Below are positions 1 through 8,461 of a stretch of DNA of 64,000 bases, piece after piece. Each line of letters starts with the position of its first letter. Position 1 is the first letter of the stretch. Origin of the DNA: Aquipseudomonas alcaligenes (GTDB lineage: Bacteria > Pseudomonadota > Gammaproteobacteria > Pseudomonadales > Pseudomonadaceae); assembly GCF_003205495.1 (NCBI RefSeq), contig NZ_QJRX01000007.1, positions 247,219 through 311,218 of the forward strand, read 5' to 3'. The notes under the pieces were generated by a model. That model was not told the DNA's origin, made no database searches, and saw only the letters and a list, made by a program, of their open reading frames with translations. The translations under genes were made by a program, and so were the position numbers.

Positions 1-1176
1 GGCAAAGGTATGGCCCAGGGCCTGTTCGGCGCTATGGCCGAGGATGCGCTGCGCTCCCAGGTTCCAGCTGAGGACGCGGCCGTCCAGGGCCTGGCCGATG
101 ATGCCATCGCTGGAGCTCTCGACGATGGCCGCCAGGCGCGACTGCTCCTGCAGTATCTGCAGGCGGCGCTGGCGACTGATTCCGAGCACCCCGACCAGGG
201 CCGCCAGCAGCAGGGTCAGCAGCGCGCCGATCAACACTATCTGCTGCGGTGCGGTTTGATGCAGCTGCTTGATGAAAGCAGGATAGGCGACCAGCTCGAT
301 CTGCCAGCGGCGCCCATGGATGTCGCGCTGCAGGCGCTGGGTCATGATCTCCGCCGGCTGACTGGCGGCCGCGGGGCTCTCGTAGAACGGCTCGTGCCGG
401 TCCGGCTGGGTGATGTCGCGCAGACGCAGGCGCAGCCCTTCGCGCTGCAGGGCCAGGCCCCTTAGCACCTCCTCGGTGAGCAGCGGCGCATAGCTCCAGC
501 CGAAGGTCTGTCGCTCGCGCTCCGCCGGGCTATCCGGGGTCAGCGCATCGCGGTAGATCGGCATCAGGATGAGGAAGGACTGCAGCGGCTTGCCGGTGGC
601 CTGAACCAGGGTAATGGGCCCGGTCAGGCGCGCCTCGCCGCTACGCATCGAGGCCAGCGCCGCCTCCCGGCGGTTGGTCTCGGAGGCGATATCCAGCCCC
701 ACCGCGGGCAGGTTGCCGGCCAGCGGTTCGATGTACTGGATGACGAAGCGCTCGCCATCGTGCGGCGCCAGCTGGCGAATGGCGAAGTCCGCCTTGCCAT
801 CGGCCCTGGCCTGCTCGATGAAGGCAGGCTCCTGCGCCCGAGGCACTCGGCGAATGAAACCGAAGCCACGCGCACCGGGGAATTCCCGCTCGATATCGCG
901 GGTGCTGCTGTAGCGACGGAACAGCTCGCGACTGATGCCCTGCTCGCCACTGGCCAGTACAGCGCCGCGCGCACCACGCAAACCGTACTGATAAAGCCGA
1001 AAGCGTTCGACCACCAGGTCGGCGGTACGCACGGCGGCTGTCTCCAGCGCCTCGCGCGCCTGCGCGCGATTGGCGCGGTGCAGCCACTCGGCTGCCAGGG
1101 CGGTGAGCAAGACGCCCACCAATAGGGTCGTGACGATGCGCAGCCGCTGTGAAGTCGAAGCCAGGAAATTGGGCAC
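1..1176 (-). CDS. CHASE-PAS membrane sensor protein (partial, C-terminus off window)
   Basis: This is the N-terminal 392 codons of an inner-membrane sensor that runs off the left edge. I read it from a GTG at 1176, preceded by GAGGAG at the right distance; no ATG starts this frame. Translation gives an N-terminal membrane segment (about residues 9-30) and a CHASE-like periplasmic domain with ARGFGFIRRVP and PRAQEPAFIEQARADGK. A second membrane segment follows at about residues 313-332 (IVLIGALLTLLLAALVGVLG). The start of a PAS domain comes next (SSDGIIGQALDGRVLSWN) and continues out of the window. CHASE plus PAS usually precedes a histidine kinase or cyclase, but the output domain is not visible. 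The start lies 9 nt from the stop of the RR-GGDEF-EAL gene, so the two are co-transcribed. A kinase for the two upstream response regulators is the likely role (inference). Confidence 0.8.
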   Translation of the reverse strand, partial: MPNFLASTSQRLRIVTTLLVGVLLTALAAEWLHRANRAQAREALETAAVRTADLVVERFRLYQYGLRGARGAVLASGEQGISRELFRRYSSTRDIEREFPGARGFGFIRRVPRAQEPAFIEQARADGKADFAIRQLAPHDGERFVIQYIEPLAGNLPAVGLDIASETNRREAALASMRSGEARLTGPITLVQATGKPLQSFLILMPIYRDALTPDSPAERERQTFGWSYAPLLTEEVLRGLALQREGLRLRLRDITQPDRHEPFYESPAAASQPAEIMTQRLQRDIHGRRWQIELVAYPAFIKQLHQTAPQQIVLIGALLTLLLAALVGVLGISRQRRLQILQEQSRLAAIVESSSDGIIGQALDGRVLSWNLGAQRILGHSAEQALGHTFA

Positions 1177-1185
1177 ACGCACTCC

Positions 1186-2892
1186 TCAGTGGGTAACCTG
1201 ACCGCTCTCGCCGCCGGCCGCGAGATACTGGCTGAGCTGGGCGAACGGCATGGGCCGGCAGTACAGGTAACCCTGCATCAGTTCGCAGCCCAGTTCCAGC
1301 AGCCGGTCGACCTGGGCCTGGCTCTCCACGCCCTCGGCGATCAGTTCCAAATCCAGGGCCTGCCCCAGGCGCACTATCGCCTCGATGATGGCGGCATCGC
1401 TGCGGTCGCTGAGCATGTCGCGGACGAAGCTCTGATCGATTTTCAGCACATCGATCGGCAGGCGCTTGAGGTAGGACAGGCTGGAATAACCGGTGCCGAA
1501 ATCGTCGATGGCGATGCGCACGCCCATGCTCTTCAGCTCGCCGAGGGTGGCGCTGGCCGCGGCGATGTCGTGGGCCAGCACGCCCTCGGTGATCTCCAGC
1601 TCCAGCAGGCTGGGCGGCAAGGCGCTCTGCGCGAGGATGCCCTTGACCATACCGAGGAAGGACTCCTCGCGAAACTGCACCGCGGAAATGTTCACGCTGA
1701 CACAGGCCGGCAGCCCCAGGCGCTGCAGCCTGCCGGCATCGGTACAGGCCTGCAGCAGCACGTACTTGCCGATCGGCACGATCAGCCCGGTCTCCTCGGC
1801 CAGGGGGATGAACTCGGCCGGCGACACCAGCGCCCCCTCGCCGCTGCGCCAGCGGATCAGCGCCTCCATGCCGCAGATCTGGCGTCGCCGGGCATCGAAC
1901 TTGGTCTGGTAGAAGACCTCGAACACGCCCTGCTCCAGGGCGCTGCGCATGTGGTTTTCCAGCAGGTGACGGGCGCGGGTGCTGCTCTCGATGTTCTGCG
2001 AGAAGAAGCGGTAGCGGTTACGACCATCCTGCTTGGCCTGGTACATGGCCGCGTCGGCGTGACGGTAAAGCGCCTCGAGGTCTGTGCTGTCGTCGGGAAA
2101 CACACCGATGCCGATGCTGGCCGACAGTCGATACTGGCTGCCGCCCAGCTCGATCGGCCTGGCGATGGTCGCCAGCAGACGCTCCACGCAATCGCCGATG
2201 GCCTCGAAGCGCTGCACATCGGGCAACAGGATGACGAATTCGTCGCCACCCTGGCGGCTCACCGTATCGATCACCCGCGAGCTCTCGCTCAAGCGCCTGG
2301 CCACCTCCTTGAGCACGGCATCGCCGACCGAATGGCCGACCGAGTCGTTGATGCCTTTGAAATTGTCCAGATCGAGCAGAAGCATGGCGACCCGCCCCTG
2401 GCCGCGCTGCGCCTTCTGCAGGGCCTGTTCGGCGCGGTCCTGCAGCAGGACGCGGTTGGGCAGCCCGGTCAGGGCGTCGTAGTAGGCCAGTTTCTTCGCC
2501 TCGGCCCGCAGGTTCAGGTGCGCCCGCACATGGGCACGCGCCACCGGCAGGTTCAGCGGCTTCTGAATGAAGTCCACACCGCCGTATTCGAGTGCCTTGA
2601 TCTCGTTCTCGCTCTGGGTGTGCGAGGTGACGAACAGGATGGCGGCATCGCACAGCTTGGGGTCGGCCTTCATTGCCCGGCAGATCTCGAAGCCGTTCAT
2701 CTGCGGCATCTGGATATCCAGCAGCACCAGATCGGGCCTGCAGAAGCGTGCCACCTCCAACGCCATGCGCCCGTCGCTGGCCACATGCACCTCACCGAGG
2801 TCGCGCAACGCCTCGCTGAGCATCAGCACATCGCTCGGCTGGTCGTCGACTATCAGTATCACCGGCGCTGCATTGAACAGGTGTTCGGCCAT
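1186..2892 (-). CDS. Response regulator with GGDEF and EAL domains
   Basis: A 568-residue cytoplasmic protein that joins a phosphoreceiver to both c-di-GMP domains. The receiver has the acidic pair D16-D17, phospho-acceptor D59 (LVLLDIQMP) and K111. The GGDEF domain begins at DALTGLPNR (about 139) and has intact GGDEF at 215-219. An RxxD inhibitory site (RVID, 206-209) sits exactly five residues before it, so diguanylate cyclase activity with product inhibition is plausible. The EAL domain has EAL at 343-345, NISAVQF, ELEITEG, DDFGTGYSS and AEGVE, so phosphodiesterase activity is also plausible. The start follows GGGGAG by 6 nt. It is the middle gene of a three-gene operon, and its stop overlaps the Shine-Dalgarno of the sensor gene. 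Which activity dominates cannot be told from sequence. Confidence 0.93.
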   Translation of the reverse strand: MAEHLFNAAPVILIVDDQPSDVLMLSEALRDLGEVHVASDGRMALEVARFCRPDLVLLDIQMPQMNGFEICRAMKADPKLCDAAILFVTSHTQSENEIKALEYGGVDFIQKPLNLPVARAHVRAHLNLRAEAKKLAYYDALTGLPNRVLLQDRAEQALQKAQRGQGRVAMLLLDLDNFKGINDSVGHSVGDAVLKEVARRLSESSRVIDTVSRQGGDEFVILLPDVQRFEAIGDCVERLLATIARPIELGGSQYRLSASIGIGVFPDDSTDLEALYRHADAAMYQAKQDGRNRYRFFSQNIESSTRARHLLENHMRSALEQGVFEVFYQTKFDARRRQICGMEALIRWRSGEGALVSPAEFIPLAEETGLIVPIGKYVLLQACTDAGRLQRLGLPACVSVNISAVQFREESFLGMVKGILAQSALPPSLLELEITEGVLAHDIAAASATLGELKSMGVRIAIDDFGTGYSSLSYLKRLPIDVLKIDQSFVRDMLSDRSDAAIIEAIVRLGQALDLELIAEGVESQAQVDRLLELGCELMQGYLYCRPMPFAQLSQYLAAGGESGQVTH

Positions 2893-2958
2893 ACGGCCTC
2901 CCCGGAAGTCCCTTTCTGACTACCCACACAGACTAGACCAGCATCAGGCACCCACCGT

Positions 2959-4083
2959 TCAACCGAATCCGGCCAGACGCCTGAGCCGCTCCACAGTCGC
3001 TGCCGACTCGCCATTGCACAGCGCCGCCGCCAGGCGCATCAGCACCTGCTCGCGGCGCACCTGCACCTGCGGCAGCGCATAGACGGCGCCGATCAGTTCG
3101 CGCAGCGCCATGGGCAAGCCCCAATGGCTCTTCAGGCTGAGGGCGAACGGTTGGGCGAAGTCACCGATGGCCTGGCCGAGCAGGCGGTCGTCGAGGCTAT
3201 TGCCCTGGCTGGCCCACTTCTGGCTCTGCAGCAGCACGCAGAGCTCGCCCATGCGGTGCAGCAGCGCGGCGACCTGCAGCGGTGCAGGGTCGAGGCCCGC
3301 CTGGCGGGCCAGGATCACCACCTGCTCGGCCAGACGCTCCGCCGCCTCCAGATGTTCGCGCAACAGCAAGGACGGGAACGAGTCGTCCTCGCCACAGGCT
3401 TGCCGCAGCGCCAGGGCCACGGCCAGGTTCAGGCTGGTACGCCCGCCCAGGCGCTTGAGCGCCTCGGGCAGGCTGACGCAGGCCTGACCGCCGCTACCGT
3501 AGGCGGCGCTGTTGGCCGCCGCGATCAGATAGGCGCAGAGCGCCGGATCATGCTGCCATTGCTCGCTGAGCTCGCGGAAATCCAGCGGCACGCCCTGGCA
3601 CGCCAGCTTGAGGCGCTCCTTGACCCCGGCCAGCAGCGGCAGGTCGAGATCGGCCGCCGAGAGGCGCCCCAGGTAGTCGCGCAGTTCCTCGCGGGATACC
3701 GCAGTGGCCAGCAGGGTGGCGTCTTCCGGCAGCAACTGTTCGATGCAGGCCAGGACCTTGGGCACGTCGAAGGGCTTGGTAATGTAGGCGCTGATCGCCA
3801 GCGGCCGCACCGACAGCACGCTCTCGCGATCGGAGCGTCCGGTGATCATCACCAGCGGCGTGCCCCTGTCCTGCTGGCGGATGCGCTGCAGCAGGCTGAA
3901 GCCGGAGTCGTCCGGCAGGTTCCAGTCGGCCAGCACCAGCTGGTAGCGGCTGCGCTGCCAGGCATCGAAGGCGCTCTGGGCATCGCCGAAGCAGTCGACG
4001 GCAGCGGCCGGGCGGGCACTGAATACCAGTTGCTTGAGCAGATCGGCCAGCCAGGGGTCGTCATCCACGATCATCACGCGCAT
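2959..4083 (-). CDS. Response regulator with HDOD output domain
   Basis: A 374-residue protein with an N-terminal receiver (DDD at 7-9, phospho-acceptor D53 in LVLADWNLPDDSGF, TGRS and K109-type lysine in TKPFDVPK). The HDOD region covers about residues 145-345, with LPLLAGVKERL, ANSAAYGSGG and LHRMGELCVLLQS. HDOD domains are noncatalytic relatives of HD phosphohydrolases and are common in signalling adaptors. This is the first gene of the signalling operon; 66 nt separate it from the RR-GGDEF-EAL gene. It probably receives phosphate from the CHASE sensor at the end of the operon (inference). No DNA-binding domain is visible, so the output is likely protein contact rather than transcription. 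Confidence 0.88.
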   Translation of the reverse strand: MRVMIVDDDPWLADLLKQLVFSARPAAAVDCFGDAQSAFDAWQRSRYQLVLADWNLPDDSGFSLLQRIRQQDRGTPLVMITGRSDRESVLSVRPLAISAYITKPFDVPKVLACIEQLLPEDATLLATAVSREELRDYLGRLSAADLDLPLLAGVKERLKLACQGVPLDFRELSEQWQHDPALCAYLIAAANSAAYGSGGQACVSLPEALKRLGGRTSLNLAVALALRQACGEDDSFPSLLLREHLEAAERLAEQVVILARQAGLDPAPLQVAALLHRMGELCVLLQSQKWASQGNSLDDRLLGQAIGDFAQPFALSLKSHWGLPMALRELIGAVYALPQVQVRREQVLMRLAAALCNGESAATVERLRRLAGFG

Positions 4084-4155
4084 GGGCAGCTCTCAGTGAC
4101 GGAGTCTGCCTGCAACGATAGACGCTAACCCCGCCCCCGGCCTGCGACTCTCGCG

Positions 4156-5304
4156 CTAGAGCCCCAGCTGCTTGCTGATGATCTCGTTCATGATCTCCCG
4201 CGAGCCGCCGCCGATGGAGAGGATGCGGTTGTCACGGTACAGGCGCTCCACCAGCGACTCGCGCATGTAGCCCATGCCGCCGAGGATCTGCACGGCGTCG
4301 TAGGTGATGCGGTCGGCCACGTCAGTGGCGAAGTTCTTGGCCATGGAGATCTCCTTGATCACGCTCTTGCCGGCGGCCATCTTGGCCGCCTGGCGATAGG
4401 TGAATTCGCGGGAGACTTCCAGCTGGGTGGCCATCTCGGCCAAACGATGCTTGAGCACCTGGAACTTGCCGATCGGCTTGCCGAAGGCCTCGCGCCCGCG
4501 GGCCCAGGCCATGGCCTCCTCCAAGGCCAGCTGCGAGGTCATGTTGGCCATCAGCGCCAGGCTCAGGCGCTCGCTCTGGAAGTTGGCCATGATGCAGGCG
4601 AAGCCCATGTTCTCCGCGCCGATCAGGTTCTCCACCGGCACCCTGCAATCGTCGAAGAACAACTCGGCGGTGTCAGAGGCCCGCCAGCCCATCTTCTTCA
4701 GCGAGCGGCCAACAGTGAAGCCGGGGGTGCCCTTCTCGATCAGCAGCAGGCTGACGCCGCCAAAGCCCTCTCCGCCGGTGCGCACCGCCACTGTGTAGTA
4801 GTCCGCTCTGACACCGCTGGTGATGAAGGTCTTGCTGCCGGTGACGCGGTAGTAATCGCCGTCACGTACGGCACGGGTCTTCAGGTTGGCCACGTCGGAA
4901 CCGCCGGAAGGCTCGGTCACCGCCAGGGCCATGATCTTCTCGCCGGCCAGCACCTCGGGCACCACGCGCTCGCGCAGCGCCGGCCTGGCCCACTTGAGCA
5001 CCGGCGGCAGGCCGATATCCAGCGAGCCGAGGCCGGCGACCAGGCCGCCGGAGCCGGAGCGCATCAGCTCCTCGCTGGCCGCCACCTTGGCGAACAGGTC
5101 GCCCTCGTGGCTGCCACCGTACTGCTCCGGGTAGCCGATGCCGAGGATGCCGGCCGCGCCGGCCTTGCGGTACAGCTCGCGGGGAAACTCCTCGGCCTCC
5201 TCCCAGTCCGCCACGTGCGGCAGGACCTCGCGCTCGATGAAGCGGCGCACGGAGTCACGGACCAGTTGATGGGATGGGTCAAAGTATTCCTGGAAGGCGG
5301 ACAT
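4156..5304 (-). CDS. Acyl-CoA dehydrogenase, isovaleryl/long-chain type active site
   Basis: A 382-residue FAD-dependent acyl-CoA dehydrogenase of full family length. Motifs include the FAD/substrate signature ALAVTEPSGGSDVANLKT (about 126-143), GSKTFITSG, KKMGWRASDTAELFFDD, the arginine loop REAFGKPIGKFQ, and DAVQILGGMGY near the end. The usual medium-chain catalytic Glu of the YEGTSQ motif is absent. This region instead reads SIGGGSREI, as in isovaleryl- and long-chain enzymes. Their alternative base is matched by E245 in QSERLSLA. I chose the ATG at 5304, which has GGGAG 8 nt upstream, over a frame start 10 codons earlier. It stands alone between oppositely functioning neighbours, so the substrate cannot be deduced from context. 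Confidence 0.9.
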   Translation of the reverse strand: MSAFQEYFDPSHQLVRDSVRRFIEREVLPHVADWEEAEEFPRELYRKAGAAGILGIGYPEQYGGSHEGDLFAKVAASEELMRSGSGGLVAGLGSLDIGLPPVLKWARPALRERVVPEVLAGEKIMALAVTEPSGGSDVANLKTRAVRDGDYYRVTGSKTFITSGVRADYYTVAVRTGGEGFGGVSLLLIEKGTPGFTVGRSLKKMGWRASDTAELFFDDCRVPVENLIGAENMGFACIMANFQSERLSLALMANMTSQLALEEAMAWARGREAFGKPIGKFQVLKHRLAEMATQLEVSREFTYRQAAKMAAGKSVIKEISMAKNFATDVADRITYDAVQILGGMGYMRESLVERLYRDNRILSIGGGSREIMNEIISKQLGL

Positions 5305-5363
5305 GCGGGTGGCTCCCGTTATTGTTTCCGCCACCCTAACCGAGCGCTTGCTTGGTTTTCAAG

Positions 5364-5945
5364 TCATGGCTTCCTGGACGTGATCAGCGCCTGCATGATG
5401 CGGATCTGCATGTCGTAAGCCGGCTTCTCCACGGCCTCGAAGTCACGGGTGTAGCGCTGGGCAAAGCCGGTCGAGCCCCATTCGCGGTACTGCCTGGCGT
5501 GCCACAGCTCGTGGGCCCAGAGGCCGGTGTCGCGCTCGGCAGCCTCCTGGCTGCGGAACACCACCACATCGACCAGGGTCACTGCCTTGATGTCCGGGTT
5601 CTGCAGCATGGTGCTGGCCACGTCCAGCTCGTCGAGCGCGCCGACGCGGTAGCGAACCGTATCGAGCAGATCACTGTCGTAATAGGGCGACAGCCGTGCA
5701 CGGATCTCCAGTGGCATCGGCAGGGTCCCAGCCATCAGGGCCGTATCGCGTGACTGCAGCAGCCAGCGCTCGAGCGTCACCGCAGCCGAGCCGAGGACCT
5801 GCTCGCGAATCGGCTCGACATCGGGCACGCAGAAACAGCCACTGAGGCAGATCTCCATCTGCCCCGACGGGCAGGCGGCAGAAGCGCCGAACGGCGTTCC
5901 CAGGACGAGGAGCAGCGCGGCGCGACGAACAGAAGCAGAAATCAC
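5364..5945 (-). CDS. Secreted DUF4157-like protein with HELWH motif
   Basis: A 193-residue protein with a signal peptide (hydrophobic LLLVLGTPFGASA, cleavage near residue 23) and a short Cys-rich mature N-terminus with five cysteines. The central region ends in WAHELWHARQYREWGS, an HExxH-type zinc-protease-like signature of the kind found in DUF4157 proteins. A downstream acidic region (FAQRYTRDFEAVEKPAYDMQ) could supply a third metal ligand. Enzymatic activity is not established for this family. The apparent start is GTG at 5945, with GGAAAA upstream as a weak ribosome-binding site. It follows the acyl-CoA dehydrogenase gene on the same strand but 59 nt upstream of it in transcription order, so co-transcription is possible. 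Confidence 0.72.
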   Translation of the reverse strand: MISASVRRAALLLVLGTPFGASAACPSGQMEICLSGCFCVPDVEPIREQVLGSAAVTLERWLLQSRDTALMAGTLPMPLEIRARLSPYYDSDLLDTVRYRVGALDELDVASTMLQNPDIKAVTLVDVVVFRSQEAAERDTGLWAHELWHARQYREWGSTGFAQRYTRDFEAVEKPAYDMQIRIMQALITSRKP

Positions 5946-6066
5946 GGATTTTCCAGGGAGTCATTCGGGGGGGCGGTGGGTCGCCATCATGGCAGCGGAT
6001 GGCGGTCGACGCTATGACCGGCGCGGAGGCCGGAATATCCCCAACACGCTGCCAGGGAGAGGAAAA

Positions 6067-6468
6067 ATGCGCGCCATCCACATCATCCTGAGCGCCCTGC
6101 TGCTGGGTTGCACGACGCTGGACTACTAGCCACGGGCCATTTCCGAACGCGAGGCCTATGCGGTGATCACCGAAGTGGCCATGCAGCAGCCCGGCGTGCC
6201 CGCCTCCACCTACCTGGACAGCCACTACCTCGGCTTTCGCGATGCAACCGGCGGCAAGCCGCAGGACATCCGCGAGCGCATCTACTTCGGCTCGCTCGAC
6301 GGCATCGAGCTGCGCCGTCGCGGCCCGGGCTACCTGGTGCGCCTGAGCGGCCCGGGCGGCGAAACTCTGCGTGAGTTCTGCATCGCCGAGCGTGAGCAGG
6401 CGGAGCGCTTCGTCGACGCCCTCGCCCACTACCGCGCCAAGGCTCCCGCCTTCAGCGGATTGAAGTGA
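6067..6468 (+). pseudogene. Small lipoprotein gene interrupted by an in-frame amber codon
   Basis: ATG at 6067, with AGGGAGAGG just upstream, opens a clear lipoprotein signal: MRAIHIILSALLLGC, lipobox LLGC with Cys at residue 15. After residue 20 the frame meets TAG at 6127-6129. The same frame then continues for 112 more codons to the stop before 6469 with normal Pseudomonas-like codon use. It encodes a soluble domain (YLDSHYLGFRDATGG, GYLVRLSGPGG, FCIAEREQAERFVDAL). Together they would form a lipoprotein of about 133 residues. I do not recognise the family. Either the gene is freshly inactivated, the TAG is a sequencing error, or the downstream part starts at GTG 6163 without a signal peptide. 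The first two are more likely. Confidence 0.7.
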
Positions 6469-6475
6469 GTCGCGC

Positions 6476-7456
6476 CTAGCGTCCCTGCGGGGCTCTCCCT
6501 CGTTGACCAAAACGCTCGCGGTAGGCGCTCGGCGGCACTCCCAGGTGGTTGCGGAAGGCAACCCGAAAGCTCTCCACGGTGCGATAGCCACACTGCTCGG
6601 CGATGCGCTCGACGCTCTGCGTGCCGCCTTCCAGCAGCTCGCGGGCACGGGCCAGGCGCTCGTGCTGCAGCCAAGCCTTGGGCGCCATGCCGGTGGCAGC
6701 AGCGAAGCGACGCAGAAAGGTGCGCTCGCTCATCGCCATGCGCCGCGCCAGCTGGCTCACTTCCAGCGGCTGGTCGAGGCGCTGGCGCGCCCACTCCAGC
6801 AGAGCGGACAGGTCGTGCCGCGCCGAGTGCGCCACCGGCGCGGGAATGAACTGCGCCTGGCCGCCGGCGCGCTGCGGCGCCATCACCAGGCGCTGGGCCA
6901 CGCGGTTGGCCACCTGGTTGCCGAAGTCCCGCGCCACCAGGTGCAGGCAGGCGTCGATGCCGGCGGCGCTGCCCGCCGAGCTGATCAGCTGGCCGGCGTC
7001 GACGTAGAGCACCTGCGGGTCTACCTCGACGTTCGGGTAGCGCCGCGCCAGCTCCTCGGCGTAGCGCCAGTGAGTAGTGGCGCGCCGGCCGTCGAGCAGG
7101 CCGCTGGCGGCCAGGACGAATACCCCGGAGCAGATCGACAGCAGCCGCGCGCCGCGCCCGTGGGCCTCGCGCAGGGCCTGCAGCAGTGCCGGTGGCGGCC
7201 GCTCGGCGCGGTCGCGCCAGCCGGGAATGACGATGGTGCGGGCCTCGGCCAGGACCTCCAGGCCGGCATCGGCCAGCACCTGGATGCCGCCCATGGCGCG
7301 CATCGGTCCCTGGTCCAGGCCGACGATGCGGTGGCGATACCAGGGAAAGTCGAACTCCGGCCGCGGCAGGCCGAAGATCTCCACGGCGATGCCGAACTCG
7401 AAGGTGCACAGGCCGTCGTAGGCGAGGATGGCCACCAGGCCGGGATCGTTGCGCAT
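6476..7456 (-). CDS. GlxA-family transcriptional regulator (DJ-1/PfpI plus AraC HTH)
   Basis: A 326-residue regulator. The N-terminal half is a DJ-1/PfpI-like amidotransferase fold (VAILAYDGLCTFEFGIAVEIF, LLSICSGVFVLAASGLLDGR with the nucleophile-elbow Cys). The C-terminal half is an AraC-type double helix-turn-helix (RRMAMSERTFLRRFAAATG, IAEQCGYRTVESFRVAFRNH). I start at ATG 7456 (MRNDPGLVAIL), the usual beginning in this family; no strong Shine-Dalgarno is seen there. The open frame extends further upstream but crosses the divergent gene. It is divergent from the rhodanese-GNAT pair across 96 bp and may control it (inference). Confidence 0.86.
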   Translation of the reverse strand: MRNDPGLVAILAYDGLCTFEFGIAVEIFGLPRPEFDFPWYRHRIVGLDQGPMRAMGGIQVLADAGLEVLAEARTIVIPGWRDRAERPPPALLQALREAHGRGARLLSICSGVFVLAASGLLDGRRATTHWRYAEELARRYPNVEVDPQVLYVDAGQLISSAGSAAGIDACLHLVARDFGNQVANRVAQRLVMAPQRAGGQAQFIPAPVAHSARHDLSALLEWARQRLDQPLEVSQLARRMAMSERTFLRRFAAATGMAPKAWLQHERLARARELLEGGTQSVERIAEQCGYRTVESFRVAFRNHLGVPPSAYRERFGQRGRAPQGR

Positions 7457-7552
7457 TGGCGGAAAATTTCCGATACCTGTCCGAGCCGCCACTGTAGCCG
7501 AGTCGTGGCGGCTCATACAGTGGCGCCATCCACCACCACGAGGAGTTCCACC

Positions 7553-7993
7553 ATGAGCCTGGTCAGCTACATCCCCGCTGCCACATCCGCCGTCGCGCTG
7601 ATGCATTTCAGCCAGCGCCTGGCCTTCGAGACCGACTGCTCGGACGTCCACGTCAGCCAGCAGGAGGGTCAGGTCGACTTCGTGCTGGTCGATGTGCGCG
7701 GCGAGGCCGCCTACGCCGCCGGCCATGTGCCGGGCGCCATCAACATCCCGCACCGCCTGATGAGCGCCGAGCGCATGGCCGAGTTTCCCCGCGACACCCT
7801 GTTCGTCGTCTACTGCGCCGGCCCGCACTGCAACGGCGTGCACCGCGCGGCCGTGCGCCTGGCGAGCCTCGGCTACGCGGTGAAGGAGATGCTCGGCGGC
7901 GTCACCGGCTGGCTCGACGAGGGCCTGAGCCTGGTCGGCGGCGATGGCGCCGCACAGGCCAAGGCCCAGCCGGGCATCGCCTGCGCATGCTGA
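7553..7993 (+). CDS. Rhodanese-like domain protein
   Basis: A 146-residue single-domain rhodanese, likely cytoplasmic, of the sulfur-transfer family. Visible motifs are FVLVDVRGEAAYAAGHVPGA, INIPHR and the active-site loop YCAGPHCNGVHRAA. The first Cys is in the usual persulfide position; a second Cys lies four residues on. GAGGAG sits about 8 nt before ATG 7553. The stop overlaps the start of the GNAT gene (ATGCTGA), so the two are translationally coupled. It is divergent from a GlxA-type regulator. The substrate is unknown. Confidence 0.85.
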   Translation: MSLVSYIPAATSAVALMHFSQRLAFETDCSDVHVSQQEGQVDFVLVDVRGEAAYAAGHVPGAINIPHRLMSAERMAEFPRDTLFVVYCAGPHCNGVHRAAVRLASLGYAVKEMLGGVTGWLDEGLSLVGGDGAAQAKAQPGIACAC

Positions 7994-8460
7994 TCCGCAC
8001 GGCCACCGAGACAGACGTGCCGGCGCTGCTGGCACTGATGCGCGAGCTGGCGGCCCTCGAGGATTACCTGGCGGAGTTCGCCGTGGATGAAGAGGCGCTG
8101 GTGCAGCGCGCCTTCGGCCCTGCGGCGCAGTGCCGGATCTTCGTCGCCGACGCCGATGGCGAGTTGCATGGCTATGCCGTGGCGCTGCTCGTCCCCTTCA
8201 CCTACGACCTGCGTCCGACCGTGCGCCTCAAGGAGCTGTATGTGACAGCGCACTGGCGCTCACAGAATCTGGGCCGGCAGCTGCTGGGCGCACTGGTGCA
8301 ATGGGGGCTGGAGCAAGGCGCCGGACGCCTGCACTGGGATGTGCTGGCCGGCAATAGCCGCGCGGAAGCCTTCTACCAGCGCCTGGGCGGGCGCCGGGTA
8401 GAGAAATGGATCGCCTACGCGATGGACGACGCCGCACTGCAGGCGCTGGCGCGCGGCTGA
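7987..8460 (+). CDS. GNAT-family N-acetyltransferase
   Basis: A 157-residue GCN5-related acetyltransferase. It shows the typical N-terminal beta strand (MLIRTATETDVPALLALMREL), the central strand YDLRPTVRLKELYV, the acetyl-CoA pyrophosphate-binding segment around HWRSQNLGRQLLGAL, and the late motif NSRAEAFYQRLGGRR. The start overlaps the rhodanese stop by 7 nt. It is convergent with recR, leaving one base between the two stop codons. Its acceptor substrate cannot be deduced. Confidence 0.88.
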   Translation: MLIRTATETDVPALLALMRELAALEDYLAEFAVDEEALVQRAFGPAAQCRIFVADADGELHGYAVALLVPFTYDLRPTVRLKELYVTAHWRSQNLGRQLLGALVQWGLEQGAGRLHWDVLAGNSRAEAFYQRLGGRRVEKWIAYAMDDAALQALARG

Positions 8461-8461
8461 A

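Noticed and set aside
1189..2919. Plus-strand frame of 576 codons opposite the RR-GGDEF-EAL gene
   Set aside because: It is the antisense of a gene with intact receiver, GGDEF and EAL motifs; its translation is Gln/His/Leu-rich with no domains, a usual shadow in GC-rich DNA.
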